From assembly GCF_003852525.1 (NCBI RefSeq), contig NZ_QAJL01000003.1, positions 776,321-840,320 of the forward strand: a stretch of 64,000 nt of DNA, written 5' to 3'. The position numbers and the translations under genes were made by a program. This DNA is from Pedobacter sp. KBW06. GTDB lineage: Bacteria; Bacteroidota; Bacteroidia; Sphingobacteriales; Sphingobacteriaceae. Below are positions 35,213-45,096 of this stretch, piece after piece. Below the pieces are notes generated by a model that was not told where the DNA came from, made no database searches, and saw only the letters and a program-made list of their open reading frames with translations. Position 1 is the stretch's first letter; each line of letters starts with the position of its first letter.

Positions 35213-36478
35213 TTAATTGATCACAATTTTAGGGGTAATATTGGACGACAAAGTTCTCTTCAAAAACTCTTCAGGGCTGATATCCGGATAGTTGGGTTTA
35301 TTTTTCCTCATGATTTCCAAGGCTTTAGCGGCATATTCCAAAGCCTTTACCGGCTCGGCATGATAACTGTATAGCTTACTCAGGGTCTGGTTCACTAAAT
35401 AATCTGAACTCTGCCCGTAAGCAGATAAAACCGACAGCGCCAGCTTATTGTCTTCCTGACTGGCCCCTGTTCTTGCAATCAGGAGGGCCAGTTGTGCAGA
35501 CTGCTGCATGTCTGGTTTTGAACCATGTTTTGCCAATACCTCTTTGGCTTTTAAACAGGCCTGATCTTCATCCAGCATTTTAAGGATGGATGCGGCATGA
35601 AAAGCGCTCAGAAATTCGGCGGTATCGGGTGCATAAAACTGTTTAAAATAAGCAGATAAACCGGCCTCATCAATGCGGTAGCTCTTCTGGTTATCTTTTC
35701 CCATCTCTATTTTCAGCGCTCTGGACATGATCTCCGCATCAATCACTTTCTTTAAGTAAGCCTTTGCTTTTTCATTGCCGATGGCGGCAGCCAGCTTCTC
35801 TTTATTCTTCAGGAGTTCCATGAAATACTTACTGCTGCTTCCCGTGGTCATAAACATCATCAGCTGAATGCTTTCTAAAGAGAACTTATCTTTTTGAAGG
35901 TTAAGAAAATCATCCGCAACAGCAGCAAGTCCTGAATCTCCGGCAGCAGCCAGTTTCTTAACATAGGCCTGTATAAATTCAGCAGACCTTTCACCTTTAC
36001 TATACCTGTTTTTGAACGACAGCATTTGCTGAGCAGGGTCCAGTGCCTCTTTTCCTATAGCGATGAAATCAGCAGGTTTCAAACCTCCTCCGCCAGCTTT
36101 ATGAATCAGGGTACCCTGTTCATCAAAAAACAGATAGCATGGATAAGAATTGATCTGATACGTTTTTTCAAACCTCTCCGCATCAGCATACTGCCCTTTT
36201 TTAAGAGCGTCGCCTTTTGGGGTTTTATCCATTTGTAATTTAAAGCTGATGAAATTGGCATTGAAAAAATCGCCCACTTCTTTCAGCGGAAAAACATCTT
36301 TGTCCATTTGTTTGCAAGGACCACACCAGGTGGTATAGCTGTCGACAAAAATGGCTTTCTTTTCTTTTTTGGCCTTCGCGAGGACATCTTTCCAGCCAGG
36401 CACATTTTCGAAGTTAATGCCCTGGGCATAAGTAAGGCCTGTGACCATGCTCAGGATCACTACAAGTATTCGTTTCAT
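35213..36478 (-). CDS. Secreted thioredoxin-fold protein
   Basis: 421 aa with signal peptide (MKRILVVILSMVTGLTYAQG). Residues about 25-145 are a thioredoxin domain with active site TTWCGPCKQMDKDVF and cis-Pro in INSYPCYLFFD; the C-terminal 270 residues are helical and repeat-like, of no family I recognise. It would act as a periplasmic disulfide reductase/isomerase or stress protein. Such proteins often end SusCD loci that handle protein substrates. It precedes the aspartic protease gene by 2 bp and follows the SusCD operon terminator. Confidence 0.82.
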   Translation of the reverse strand: MKRILVVILSMVTGLTYAQGINFENVPGWKDVLAKAKKEKKAIFVDSYTTWCGPCKQMDKDVFPLKEVGDFFNANFISFKLQMDKTPKGDALKKGQYADAERFEKTYQINSYPCYLFFDEQGTLIHKAGGGGLKPADFIAIGKEALDPAQQMLSFKNRYSKGERSAEFIQAYVKKLAAAGDSGLAAVADDFLNLQKDKFSLESIQLMMFMTTGSSSKYFMELLKNKEKLAAAIGNEKAKAYLKKVIDAEIMSRALKIEMGKDNQKSYRIDEAGLSAYFKQFYAPDTAEFLSAFHAASILKMLDEDQACLKAKEVLAKHGSKPDMQQSAQLALLIARTGASQEDNKLALSVLSAYGQSSDYLVNQTLSKLYSYHAEPVKALEYAAKALEIMRKNKPNYPDISPEEFLKRTLSSNITPKIVIN

Positions 36479-36518
36479 AAGGTTATAATTTGTGTGTGTT
36501 TAGGATGTACAAAAACCA

Positions 36519-36548
36519 GCCCCGAAGGAGGGGGAGCTCCCCCGGGGT
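36519..36548 (-). terminator. Terminator hairpin at the end of the second SusCD operon
   Basis: GC-rich hairpin with outer pairs CCCCG/CGGGG and inner GGGG-AGCT-CCCC; on the minus strand it is followed by CTGGTTTTTG. It lies about 160 bp downstream of the PKD-like lipoprotein gene and 41 bp upstream of the thioredoxin-fold gene, so the latter probably has its own promoter or depends on read-through. Confidence 0.65.
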
Positions 36549-36704
36549 AGTTTTTAAAGAAAGAGTAGTCTCAAAATGGATTCATCATTCCGGAAGGAGG
36601 CCCGCCGGACATAACTGAGTACCAACAGCCATGTTTATGCGACACCAAACACATAAAGCCTTTAAATGGCAAAATGATGAATTTTATTAATCTGACCACT
36701 CTTG

Positions 36705-38198
36705 TTATTTCCAGGGTATTGCTGGATTGAGTGTATTGTTTTTATACTTTACCTCAGTAATTTTTCCGAATTTTTCATACTTAGAAAAGTAGGTATCCCC
36801 TGTGAATGAACCTGTAGCGGCTACTTTAAAGAAGAAAACAGCACCTGAATTGCCTGTCTTGCTGTTTACCACTGCAAAAAGCTGTGTTCCGTTTGTCATC
36901 AACTGATCAATGGATACATTCGTTTGATCAAAAGTATAGACCATCCTGGCCACATCATTGGTAAAATCATAAGCGTAAATCTTATTTTCGGATGCATAAT
37001 AGGTAAGTGGATTATTGGAAGCATTCACATAAGCTGTTGCTGTAGAAAAGCCGGGAGCAGTCACCTCTTTCACACTTTCGCAATAACTGGCCAGCGACCT
37101 GTAAAAACCAAATTTATAAACAAAGGTTTTCCCGGTCTGATTGTCTTTACAATAAGCCAAAGGCTTTAAAGTATTGAAATTTGCGGCACCGGGGCTTACC
37201 GTGGAAGCCATATTGTGGTCGAAAAGCAGACAGGATTTATTGCCTATATCTTCGATATCAAAAGCATCTGCCGGATTCTTGATAATGGATTGCATTTTCC
37301 CGGCAGACTTATTGAACTTCAAGAAGCGGTGATGGAGGTCATCGTATACAAAAACATAAGTACTCATGATCAATGATTTTGTAGCCTTATAATCACCAGA
37401 AGCCCGGTAACCGAACAACAGTGGCGGGGTGATCAGATTCGTGGTATGTACATTTCCGTTATTGATCATGTAATTGTTTGCGCCAAAAAAATCCTGGTAG
37501 ATCAATGTTGGTGCATACGTACTTTGAGCATCAAAAAACCAGGCTTTAACATCCTGTAAGAAACCAAAGCTTGGCAATAACGTATAACCACCGCTTTTTC
37601 TAAAGACATATAGTAAACCACTGGCATTTGCGGCCGACTGGATCATGCTCATCCCGGTGGCTTCCCTGAGGCTGAAGGTATTGTTAGCGGAGAAAGCACC
37701 CCAAAAAATCTCAGGCTTGGTATTGTCCAGAATAACGTCGATGTCCTGAACACCTCCCTCTTTGTCATTCAGCACCAGAAATCCCTGTGAAGCTTTTGCT
37801 TTTACATTAAGCCCGTAGGTTCTGCTCCTGATGATGTCAGTTTTTACATCTTTCACTTCCAGAAGAACAGTGTAAAGCCCGATGGGTACCCGGACTACAT
37901 ACAACAGGTTTTTCAGTGAAGAGATCTTTTTGATGGTGGTATCCCCTACCCTTGCCAGTTGCGGAATCAGCTTCCAGCTGTACTCCAGATGCGCACTGTC
38001 TCCCGTAAACGTCACCTCCGGATTGATCTTCAGGCTATCGAGCTGAGAAAAGACGAAATTGTCCTGGTTGAACTCAGGCCCCTGGGTACTGAGCTGATCC
38101 ACAGGCCTGAGGTCATAATTCCCTTTGTCCTTATAACAGGAAGAAAACAGGATTCCAATAAGGGAAAGCAATATAAGTGAGTAATGAAATCGTTTCAT
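36705..38198 (-). CDS. PKD-like family lipoprotein
   Basis: 497 aa. Lipobox GILFSSC (C21). Residues about 25-150 show a PKD-like beta-sandwich (FNQDNFVFSQLDSLKINPEVTFTGD, YSWKLIP, LYTVLLEVKDVKTDI), followed by about 330 residues of beta-propeller-like repeats (AKASQGFLVLNDKEGGVQDIDVI, YVFVYDDLHHRFLKFN). The family regularly accompanies DUF4843 and SusCD genes. It is likely a surface ligand-binding component of the transporter; the ligand is unknown. Last gene before the operon terminator. Confidence 0.8.
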   Translation of the reverse strand: MKRFHYSLILLSLIGILFSSCYKDKGNYDLRPVDQLSTQGPEFNQDNFVFSQLDSLKINPEVTFTGDSAHLEYSWKLIPQLARVGDTTIKKISSLKNLLYVVRVPIGLYTVLLEVKDVKTDIIRSRTYGLNVKAKASQGFLVLNDKEGGVQDIDVILDNTKPEIFWGAFSANNTFSLREATGMSMIQSAANASGLLYVFRKSGGYTLLPSFGFLQDVKAWFFDAQSTYAPTLIYQDFFGANNYMINNGNVHTTNLITPPLLFGYRASGDYKATKSLIMSTYVFVYDDLHHRFLKFNKSAGKMQSIIKNPADAFDIEDIGNKSCLLFDHNMASTVSPGAANFNTLKPLAYCKDNQTGKTFVYKFGFYRSLASYCESVKEVTAPGFSTATAYVNASNNPLTYYASENKIYAYDFTNDVARMVYTFDQTNVSIDQLMTNGTQLFAVVNSKTGNSGAVFFFKVAATGSFTGDTYFSKYEKFGKITEVKYKNNTLNPAIPWK

Positions 38199-38218
38199 TT
38201 TTTTATCAGTTAAACAGG

Positions 38219-38989
38219 TTAAGGAAATATGACATTTAAACCGTTCTCATCCTTGAGCGGATAAGTAAAAGGATCATCGGCGGCAGGCTTCAATGTACCT
38301 GCATTCAAATCGTCCAGGACCGACCTGAGTTTCAATTGAAAATTGGCAAATTTCACCCCTGAAAAAATATACCGGGAAGGATCTTCCAGGGCTGCTGTAG
38401 CGGCAAAATTGATTTCAGGGAAGCCGAGCTGATACAATATAAACCGGTGTTTGGTTTTAGAATAAGCACCAAAGAAACGCAGCATTTTCGCATCCCAGTC
38501 TATCGGTTTCACCATGAAATTGAAAAAAGCCACTTTACACTTCAATTGTTTGCTCAGGCCTGGCTGAAAATCTGCTGAGGCCACAATTTTAAAGGAGACT
38601 TTCTTCCTGATGGTTTCCAGATCTTTGGTTTTGCGAAGGATCAGCTTAAAAACGCCCTTAAATTGTCCGGCTTTAATGATGCCTTTTCCAAAATCAAAAT
38701 CAATGCCCTCTACCGCAGAAGACTCTTCGGGAATGGCAGCTACTTTAAATTCGCGGTCTCTGTTTGCCGTCCTTCCGGTTACATCCACCGGGAGAAACAG
38801 GGTATCGTTTTCCAGATTTCCTTTTGAGGCAAAAGAGAAATCCAGACTGTCAATATAAGGTGGCGGATTGGGAATATTTAACCTGGAAAACTGCACACGG
38901 TCTCCTCCGTCATAAAGCTTTACCTCCTCCTTTTTACAGGAAGACAGCAGCAGCAAAATCAGGGTGCTAATGTATATTGTTTGTTTCAT
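38219..38989 (-). CDS. DUF4843 domain lipoprotein
   Basis: 256 aa. Lipobox LLLLSSC (C17). The N-terminal part (LYDGGDRVQFSR, LDFSFASKGNLENDTLFLPVDVTGRTANRDREFKV) is the DUF4843 pattern, a Calx-beta-like sandwich; the rest continues with alternating strands and ends at a Pro-rich DPFTYPLKDENG. Function is not known; it is encoded with SusCD and probably forms part of the surface complex. Confidence 0.8.
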   Translation of the reverse strand: MKQTIYISTLILLLLSSCKKEEVKLYDGGDRVQFSRLNIPNPPPYIDSLDFSFASKGNLENDTLFLPVDVTGRTANRDREFKVAAIPEESSAVEGIDFDFGKGIIKAGQFKGVFKLILRKTKDLETIRKKVSFKIVASADFQPGLSKQLKCKVAFFNFMVKPIDWDAKMLRFFGAYSKTKHRFILYQLGFPEINFAATAALEDPSRYIFSGVKFANFQLKLRSVLDDLNAGTLKPAADDPFTYPLKDENGLNVIFP

Positions 38990-39027
38990 TGTCGTTTATT
39001 TTTGGTTCATGGTGATCAAAAAGGCGC

Positions 39028-40440
39028 TTACCTTGCGCCATATATTTTTTCATTTTCCGGCAAGGGAAGCACATAACTTTTGGCAGACATCTGTGCAACA
39101 GGGCTGTCTTCAATATGATTTGCATTTATCCTTTTGTAATAGAAGAAAAGCTGCCCTTCCATAAAAAACTCTTTACGGTATTCCTTCCTGAGCTCTGTCT
39201 GCAGATCGGCACTGGCAGGAATTGGTAAAAGGCCCCTGTTGCCCACAACGGTATTGAGGTAGCTCAAAGCCGTTACCGGGTCTGCAGCTGATTCAGCGGC
39301 GATGTAATACATTTCCGTCAGGCGCATCAATGGGATATAGTTCCTTTGCAGATTGAGCGTTGTTCCCTCATCGGCAAGGTCAGGATACAGGAACTTATGT
39401 GAAATCAGAAAACCTTTAATCTGCTGCATCATCGGCGCCTTAAACCGGATGTCTGTAGGCTGGTCTCCAAAAATGTTCCCTCTGAGTTTAGTTTCCTGGG
39501 TAAAATAATAAGGGGCGCTGGTGGTCAGATTGGTTTTTGGCTCCAATACCGAAAGCGCTCTGGCTTCGAAAAGTTCACTATATAGGGAAAACAAATGTTC
39601 CGTATGAAAACTACGGTCGGTATTGATCACCGTTCCGGCCTGCATCAGAAAGACCTGTTTTGCATCGATCACCTCCTTTGCTTTGGCAAAGGCTTGTAAT
39701 TTATTACCCATGTAAAGATAAATCCTTGCCTTAAGTCCTTTTGCAGCATACAAATTCATCCTCACCTTGCGGTCAGCAGCCCCTTTAACTCCGAGAAGGT
39801 CGCCAGCCATCAGGCCTTCTGCCTGATCCAGGTCTGCGAGTGCTTTACTTAGAATTTCTTCTACCGTTGAGAATGGGCTGACCGTCCTTCCGTAGTTCGT
39901 CACATAAGGCATATATTTCTGATTGTCCCTTGCAAGGTAAGCCGGTGCAAACAGGCGCAACAGGTCAAAATGCAGGTAAGCCCTCAGTGCAAGTGCCTCT
40001 CCTTTGATCAATCCATATTTATTTCCGGAAAAGACCGCTTTCTTTGCATCGATATGCTCCAGGATTGCATTGACCTGAGCGATGCTATTGAACTGCTGCA
40101 ACCATACCCTATCAATCATTGAACGGAATTGTTCGGTTTCATAATCCAGGTTTTCTACTGGTTTCAACAGCCTTGCAGCCTGCTCCGAAGAACTGCCCAC
40201 AGAATAATCAGAAGCCATCACGCTCATCATCCCAAAGGTAAGTTCCCGTCCATAGGTTGCTTCTTTTGTCATGGATACATAAGCACCAATCATGGCCTCA
40301 TTGAAGCCCTGCTCCGTGGAAAAAAGCTCCTCTTGTTTCAGGTCTGTTTTTGGCTGTACATCCAGCCATTTCTTACAGGAACTCAGGGCCATTACTGCCA
40401 GCAGGAATACAGGCAGGCATCTGTTTTTTAATAACTTCAT
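39028..40440 (-). CDS. susD: SusD/RagB family lipoprotein (second locus)
   Basis: About 470 aa from the ATG at 40440, which gives a clean lipoprotein signal (MKLLKNRCLPVFLLAVMALSSC). An ATG at 40473 would add 11 residues and touch the susC stop. SusD features: KWLDVQPKTDLKQEELFSTEQGFNEAMIGAYVSMT, GEALALRAYLHFDLLRLFAPAY, IPLMRLTEMYYIAAE and RKEYRKEFFMEGQLFFYYKR. It caps the SusC encoded upstream. Confidence 0.9.
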   Translation of the reverse strand: MKLLKNRCLPVFLLAVMALSSCKKWLDVQPKTDLKQEELFSTEQGFNEAMIGAYVSMTKEATYGRELTFGMMSVMASDYSVGSSSEQAARLLKPVENLDYETEQFRSMIDRVWLQQFNSIAQVNAILEHIDAKKAVFSGNKYGLIKGEALALRAYLHFDLLRLFAPAYLARDNQKYMPYVTNYGRTVSPFSTVEEILSKALADLDQAEGLMAGDLLGVKGAADRKVRMNLYAAKGLKARIYLYMGNKLQAFAKAKEVIDAKQVFLMQAGTVINTDRSFHTEHLFSLYSELFEARALSVLEPKTNLTTSAPYYFTQETKLRGNIFGDQPTDIRFKAPMMQQIKGFLISHKFLYPDLADEGTTLNLQRNYIPLMRLTEMYYIAAESAADPVTALSYLNTVVGNRGLLPIPASADLQTELRKEYRKEFFMEGQLFFYYKRINANHIEDSPVAQMSAKSYVLPLPENEKIYGAR

Positions 40441-40472
40441 TTTGCTAAAATATTTTTTGATTGATAAGACCA

Positions 40473-43400
40473 TTAGAAAGTAACATTTGCCCCAAATGAG
40501 ATCCTTTGTGCAAAAGGATATTGTGTACCACGCTCAATCCTGATGGTAGAGAAGCGGGCTACATCATTCATGCTCAGGCTCAACCGAAGGTTTTGCATAT
40601 GCAGGCGTTTCATCATCGCAGTATTGTTCAGTGTATAACCCAGCGTAATCGCCGAGATCGTCATGTAATTATTTTTCTGAACAAAACGGGAGGTCGATCC
40701 AACCCTGTTTGCTGCCCTGTTTAAGGCAAAAGCACTGTATTTTGCTTCGTCGCCAGGTCTTGCCCATTTGGATTCATAGGCTCTGACATCCACGTTGTTC
40801 TCGCTGATGTCAATGTCTTCCACTTTAGAGAGTAAAGTAGAATTGTACAGATATCCGCCTACAGAATAGCTCGCAGCAATTACGGCATCCCATCCTTTAT
40901 AGCTGAAATTGGTTCCAAAACCTCCGGAAACCACTGGCCGTTCATCTGCAATGGCAATCTGATCTGCAGCTCTCCAATCACTGCCAATACTCCCGTCACG
41001 ATATCGGAAAATTTCATTTCCTGTTGCCGGGTCTATCCCAAGAGAAGGCAGGGCATAAATGGCAGATCTCGAACTTCCTTCAGTAAAAATATTCGGTGGC
41101 AGGGTCGACTTTTCATCGCTGTCAAAACTGTATTGCATGGCATCCAGGATCACCTTATTCCGCTGTTTCATGGCATCAGAGATCTTGGATATTTTGTTTT
41201 TATTCGCTCCGATATTCCCCCACATTCCCAGCCTGACTTTGTTAACACCTCCGGGAAGTAACCTCAGGTTCAACCGGATATCAAAACCACTATTAGTCAG
41301 TTCTCCGATGTTATCGGTAAAACTTGAAAATCCTGTAGATGGTGCCAGCGTGATGCTTTGTAAAAGGTTGGAAGTATTTTTCAAATAGTATTCCGCATTG
41401 ATGGTCAAAAGAGAGCCAAATAAACCCATGTCCAGGGCTACTTTCTTCTGACGGGTGGTTTGCCATTTCAGGTCTGAATTTCCAAGCCCCTGAATTAAGG
41501 CCCCAAAATCACGGTCGTAAATGTTATCCGTATTGTACTGGTATTTGGTCATGGCCTGATAAGGCGCAAAATTCTGGCTCGCCGTTTCCGCAATTGCCCC
41601 TGTTAGCCTCAATGAACTAAAGAAATTCAGGTTTTGGATAAAAGCTTCCCTATGGAGGTTCCAGCCCAATCCTGCCGACCAGACCGGTGCATATTTTTCA
41701 TTCGATCCAAACTGAGAGGAACCGTCAAGTTTAAAGGAAAGGTCTACAAAATACCGGCTGTCATAAGCGTAATTAAAGGTAGCCAGCAATCCCGCCAGAC
41801 GGCTCGTATTGTCCAGTCCGCCGGGACGGGAATTCTCCCTGTATTGTTTTGCAAAAGCAAGTTCATCCATTTTTGGGTTTGGAAATCCCTGTGCCTGTAC
41901 CCTGCTGATACTGGAAACAGATTCCTTAATATTGAAACCCGACTGAAGGTAAAAACTATGTTTATCAGCAATCAGTTTACTAAAGGTGGCAAAAAATGCC
42001 CCCTCATATCCAAAAGAATTGGTATTGGAAACATCGAGACTTCCACGTAATGCATAGGCTGCTTCCAGAGGAGAAATATTTAAGAAGCTGGAATGACTGG
42101 CAGGCTTGAAATCCTTGGTATCGGAATACCGCTTAGACAGGCCCAGCGTGGCCCTTAAGCGAAACTCATCATTCACCTTCCACTCCGCAGAAAGGTTATT
42201 GACGATCTCCGTATATTTACTTACATTCTGGGTATTGATCGTTCCATCGTACAAAGGGTTGACAATAAAAGATGCCCGTTCCCCGTTTGTGGAAGTCTGC
42301 TCATAAAGAAAGGGAGAATCTCCTCCTCCGGCTCCCGGAATAGGAAAATAGGGCTTTGCATTTACGAAAGACTGGAAGCTGCCATATGGCGTACTCTTCC
42401 CTGTGGTATTGGCTACCTGAAGGTCATTTCTAAACAAAAAATCACCGGTAATGTAATTGAACAACATATTTCCCTGATAATTATTTCTGGAAGAGCCTTT
42501 CATAATTCCGGGATTAAGTGCTGCTGAAAAGCCGACACTGTATTTAAAAGACTGTTCGCCACCATCTAAAGTGAGGGAATGGCGTTGTTCCAGCGCCGTT
42601 TTCAATGGCTGGGACAGCCAGTATGTATTTGCGCCGCTTTTCAATAATGAAAGCCGGTCATTATAAAGTTTTTGTTGTAAAATGTGTTCTGCGGGCGAAC
42701 TGCGGCTATAGAGGCCAACCCGGTCTTCGAACTCCAGCAACCTTGCCGCATCCAGCATATCATAATCCCTTAAATCCGGGATCACCATATTAGCGCTCAG
42801 TGCATAAGTAGCCCTGAGTTTCCCTGAGGCCGGAGATTTGGTCACGATAACAACCACTCCATTGGCCGAACGTGTACCATAAATAGCAGAAGCAGAACCG
42901 TCTTTTAACAAGGTCAGCGATTCGATCCTGTTCATATCCAGGTCGATGATTCTTTCCAGAGAGGTTTCAAAACCATCCAGAATAAATAAGGGCAGGTTTG
43001 GATTGCCGTAAAAGGCAGAACGAAGATCACCGCTGGCATAACTTTCGGAAAGGTTGTTGCCTCCGCGGATCTCAATATTCGGCATGGAATTGGGATCCGA
43101 ACCAAGTATATTGTTGTCTATAATCCGAAAGGAAGGATCTAACAGACCCAGGCCCTGCAGGATATTTCCGGAACTCAGTTTCATCAGTTCCTGACCGGTA
43201 AAGGTAGTCGAGCTTCCGGTATAAGTATCTTTCTTACGTTCCGAAATCCCGGTCACCACAACCTGGTTCAGTTCAGAAACCTCTTCCTTCAGAACGGTGG
43301 TTATGGTGGTATTTTTACCGACCAGAACTTCGGTCCGCATAAAGCCGATATAGGATAATACCAGGATTTCTTTATCGGAAGCACTAATCCGGTACTTCCC

Positions 43401-43883
43401 CTCCGTATCAGAGATTGCAGAACGCCCCGGATGTCCTTTTACACGGATGGAGACACCCGGCAAGGGCTTTTTCAAATGATCGATTACCGTTCCCGAGATC
43501 GGGTTGAGGCTTACCGCTCCCGTTTCTTTTTCGATGGCCGCAACTTTTGCTTTCACGGCAATCATGGTTCCGTCCTGTTTAAATTTCAGGAAGACTTTAA
43601 GCTCCAGTTCAGCGAGAACGTCCTGAATGGTACGGTCCTTTTTCTCGAAACTAATCAACTCCTTAGTATCGAGCTGCACGGCATTGTAATAGAACTTAAC
43701 TTTATACACCTTTTCTATTTGCTTAAAAGCATTTTCAATGGTTTGCTTTTTAAATGCCAGGGATTTCTTTTCCTGTGCCTTGGCACTGCCGGAGAAGACG
43801 AAAAATACGGCAATAAAGATCACACCTATCCCGCAGCAGGTTTTTACCCCATGCCGCAGCAGGTCCAGTAGGATTTTATTCAT
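40473..43883 (-). CDS. susC: SusC/RagA TonB-dependent transporter with STN signalling domain (second locus)
   Basis: 1136 aa. After the signal region (GVIFIAVFFVFSGSAKAQ) comes an STN domain (about 42-95: KKQTIENAFKQIEKVYKVKFYYN, ELKVFLKF), then CarboxypepD-like (ISGTVIDHLKKPLPGVSIRVKGHPG), a TonB-box region (ELNQVVVTGISERKK), plug (LTLLKDGSASAIYGTRSANGVVVIVTKS) and barrel. The STN domain passes ligand occupancy to the FecR anti-sigma factor encoded upstream, so the locus is induced by its own substrate. The substrate is not evident. Confidence 0.92.
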   Translation of the reverse strand: MNKILLDLLRHGVKTCCGIGVIFIAVFFVFSGSAKAQEKKSLAFKKQTIENAFKQIEKVYKVKFYYNAVQLDTKELISFEKKDRTIQDVLAELELKVFLKFKQDGTMIAVKAKVAAIEKETGAVSLNPISGTVIDHLKKPLPGVSIRVKGHPGRSAISDTEGKYRISASDKEILVLSYIGFMRTEVLVGKNTTITTVLKEEVSELNQVVVTGISERKKDTYTGSSTTFTGQELMKLSSGNILQGLGLLDPSFRIIDNNILGSDPNSMPNIEIRGGNNLSESYASGDLRSAFYGNPNLPLFILDGFETSLERIIDLDMNRIESLTLLKDGSASAIYGTRSANGVVVIVTKSPASGKLRATYALSANMVIPDLRDYDMLDAARLLEFEDRVGLYSRSSPAEHILQQKLYNDRLSLLKSGANTYWLSQPLKTALEQRHSLTLDGGEQSFKYSVGFSAALNPGIMKGSSRNNYQGNMLFNYITGDFLFRNDLQVANTTGKSTPYGSFQSFVNAKPYFPIPGAGGGDSPFLYEQTSTNGERASFIVNPLYDGTINTQNVSKYTEIVNNLSAEWKVNDEFRLRATLGLSKRYSDTKDFKPASHSSFLNISPLEAAYALRGSLDVSNTNSFGYEGAFFATFSKLIADKHSFYLQSGFNIKESVSSISRVQAQGFPNPKMDELAFAKQYRENSRPGGLDNTSRLAGLLATFNYAYDSRYFVDLSFKLDGSSQFGSNEKYAPVWSAGLGWNLHREAFIQNLNFFSSLRLTGAIAETASQNFAPYQAMTKYQYNTDNIYDRDFGALIQGLGNSDLKWQTTRQKKVALDMGLFGSLLTINAEYYLKNTSNLLQSITLAPSTGFSSFTDNIGELTNSGFDIRLNLRLLPGGVNKVRLGMWGNIGANKNKISKISDAMKQRNKVILDAMQYSFDSDEKSTLPPNIFTEGSSRSAIYALPSLGIDPATGNEIFRYRDGSIGSDWRAADQIAIADERPVVSGGFGTNFSYKGWDAVIAASYSVGGYLYNSTLLSKVEDIDISENNVDVRAYESKWARPGDEAKYSAFALNRAANRVGSTSRFVQKNNYMTISAITLGYTLNNTAMMKRLHMQNLRLSLSMNDVARFSTIRIERGTQYPFAQRISFGANVTF

Positions 43884-43925
43884 AATGTGGTTAGTGGTGG
43901 TTGTGTGTTTGGTTTATAATGTGGA

Positions 43926-44984
43926 TTAATTGAAGTCGATGATGACCTTATCCTTTTCTATTTTGAAGCTGCAATCGGTGGCGAAGCAGAAGATATTCAG
44001 GACACGTTCCAAAGGTTCATTTTCATAGGTTCCGGAGAATTTTCCGGCAGACTGTTGTTTTCCGCGAATTTCAAAAGGAACGCCATACCAGTCCTCCAAT
44101 GCCCTGACTACGGTATTAAAGCTGGTATTGTTAAATTTAAGCTGCCCTTTAATCCAGGATTCACGCGCCTGAACATCGAAGGTCTCCTTCTCCATCAGGT
44201 CTACAGATCTGTTCAGCATGACCATCTCTCCGGGGCCAATGATTTCTGGATTGTTGTCTGTTTCTGAGGAATAGGATTTCTGGACTTTCAGTTTACCGGT
44301 TAACAGTTCAACCTGCTGTCCGGATTCATGAGGATAAGCGCGCATAAAAAAAGAGGTTCCCAGTACCGTTGCTTTCATATCTGAAGATTCGATCACAAAA
44401 GGCAGGGAGGCATTAGGGCTGACTTCAAAATAAGCGGCCCCCAGCAGTACCAGTTTGCGGCTGTCTTTATTGTAGTGATGAGGAACTTTAAGTGTACTGT
44501 TTGAATTGAGGATAACTTTGGAATGGTCAGCTAAGGTTACCGTTAACCTTTCTCCTACCGGAGATTTATAAATGCGGTAGCGTTGTTGTTCCTGCTGAAG
44601 TGCCAGTTCCACTTTCTGCTGCTGCTGATGCCGGTAGAATAAAAGAGAACCCATAACCAACAGAACAGAAGCTGCAGCGACATACCACATCCGGTTAACG
44701 GGATGTGATTTCACGGCGGTCAGCGAAACGGCATCCTCAGTTGTTTCCAGTCCCCGTTTTTGCGCAAGCACCAATGCCCTGAATTCTTTTAGCGCAGTTT
44801 TCTCTTCCCGTTCTTTCAACATCTGGTTCAGTGCAATCACCAACTTTGCAGCTTCCCTTACCTGTGCTTCATTTTCTACCGACGCTTTCGCGTAATTCTG
44901 CCAGCGAAGGACATCTTCCTCATTACTTCTATGGCAATAATTGGTAAACGTCTGGTCTAATATGATTTCTTCAAGTGTATACAT
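43926..44984 (-). CDS. fecR: FecR family anti-sigma factor
   Basis: 352 aa. The N-terminal cytoplasmic segment of about 105 residues binds sigma, one membrane helix (MWYVAAASVLLVMGSLLFYRH) follows, then a periplasmic FecR domain (YKSPVGERLTVTLADHSKVILNSNSTLKVPHHYNKDSRKLVLLGAAYFEV) and a C-terminal DUF4974 domain (LKFNNTSFNTVVRALEDWYGVPFEI) that contacts the STN domain of SusC. It keeps the ECF sigma factor inactive until the transporter is loaded. Confidence 0.93.
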   Translation of the reverse strand: MYTLEEIILDQTFTNYCHRSNEEDVLRWQNYAKASVENEAQVREAAKLVIALNQMLKEREEKTALKEFRALVLAQKRGLETTEDAVSLTAVKSHPVNRMWYVAAASVLLVMGSLLFYRHQQQQKVELALQQEQQRYRIYKSPVGERLTVTLADHSKVILNSNSTLKVPHHYNKDSRKLVLLGAAYFEVSPNASLPFVIESSDMKATVLGTSFFMRAYPHESGQQVELLTGKLKVQKSYSSETDNNPEIIGPGEMVMLNRSVDLMEKETFDVQARESWIKGQLKFNNTSFNTVVRALEDWYGVPFEIRGKQQSAGKFSGTYENEPLERVLNIFCFATDCSFKIEKDKVIIDFN

Positions 44985-45096
44985 CCCTATCTCTTTTCAT
45001 ACTAGACGGAACAAGGCTGTTTTTTTACCATGAAAATTTCAACTTTTTCAAATAAAAAAGATAAAACACTGTAAATGAGAAAGAAAAAAGCAACCA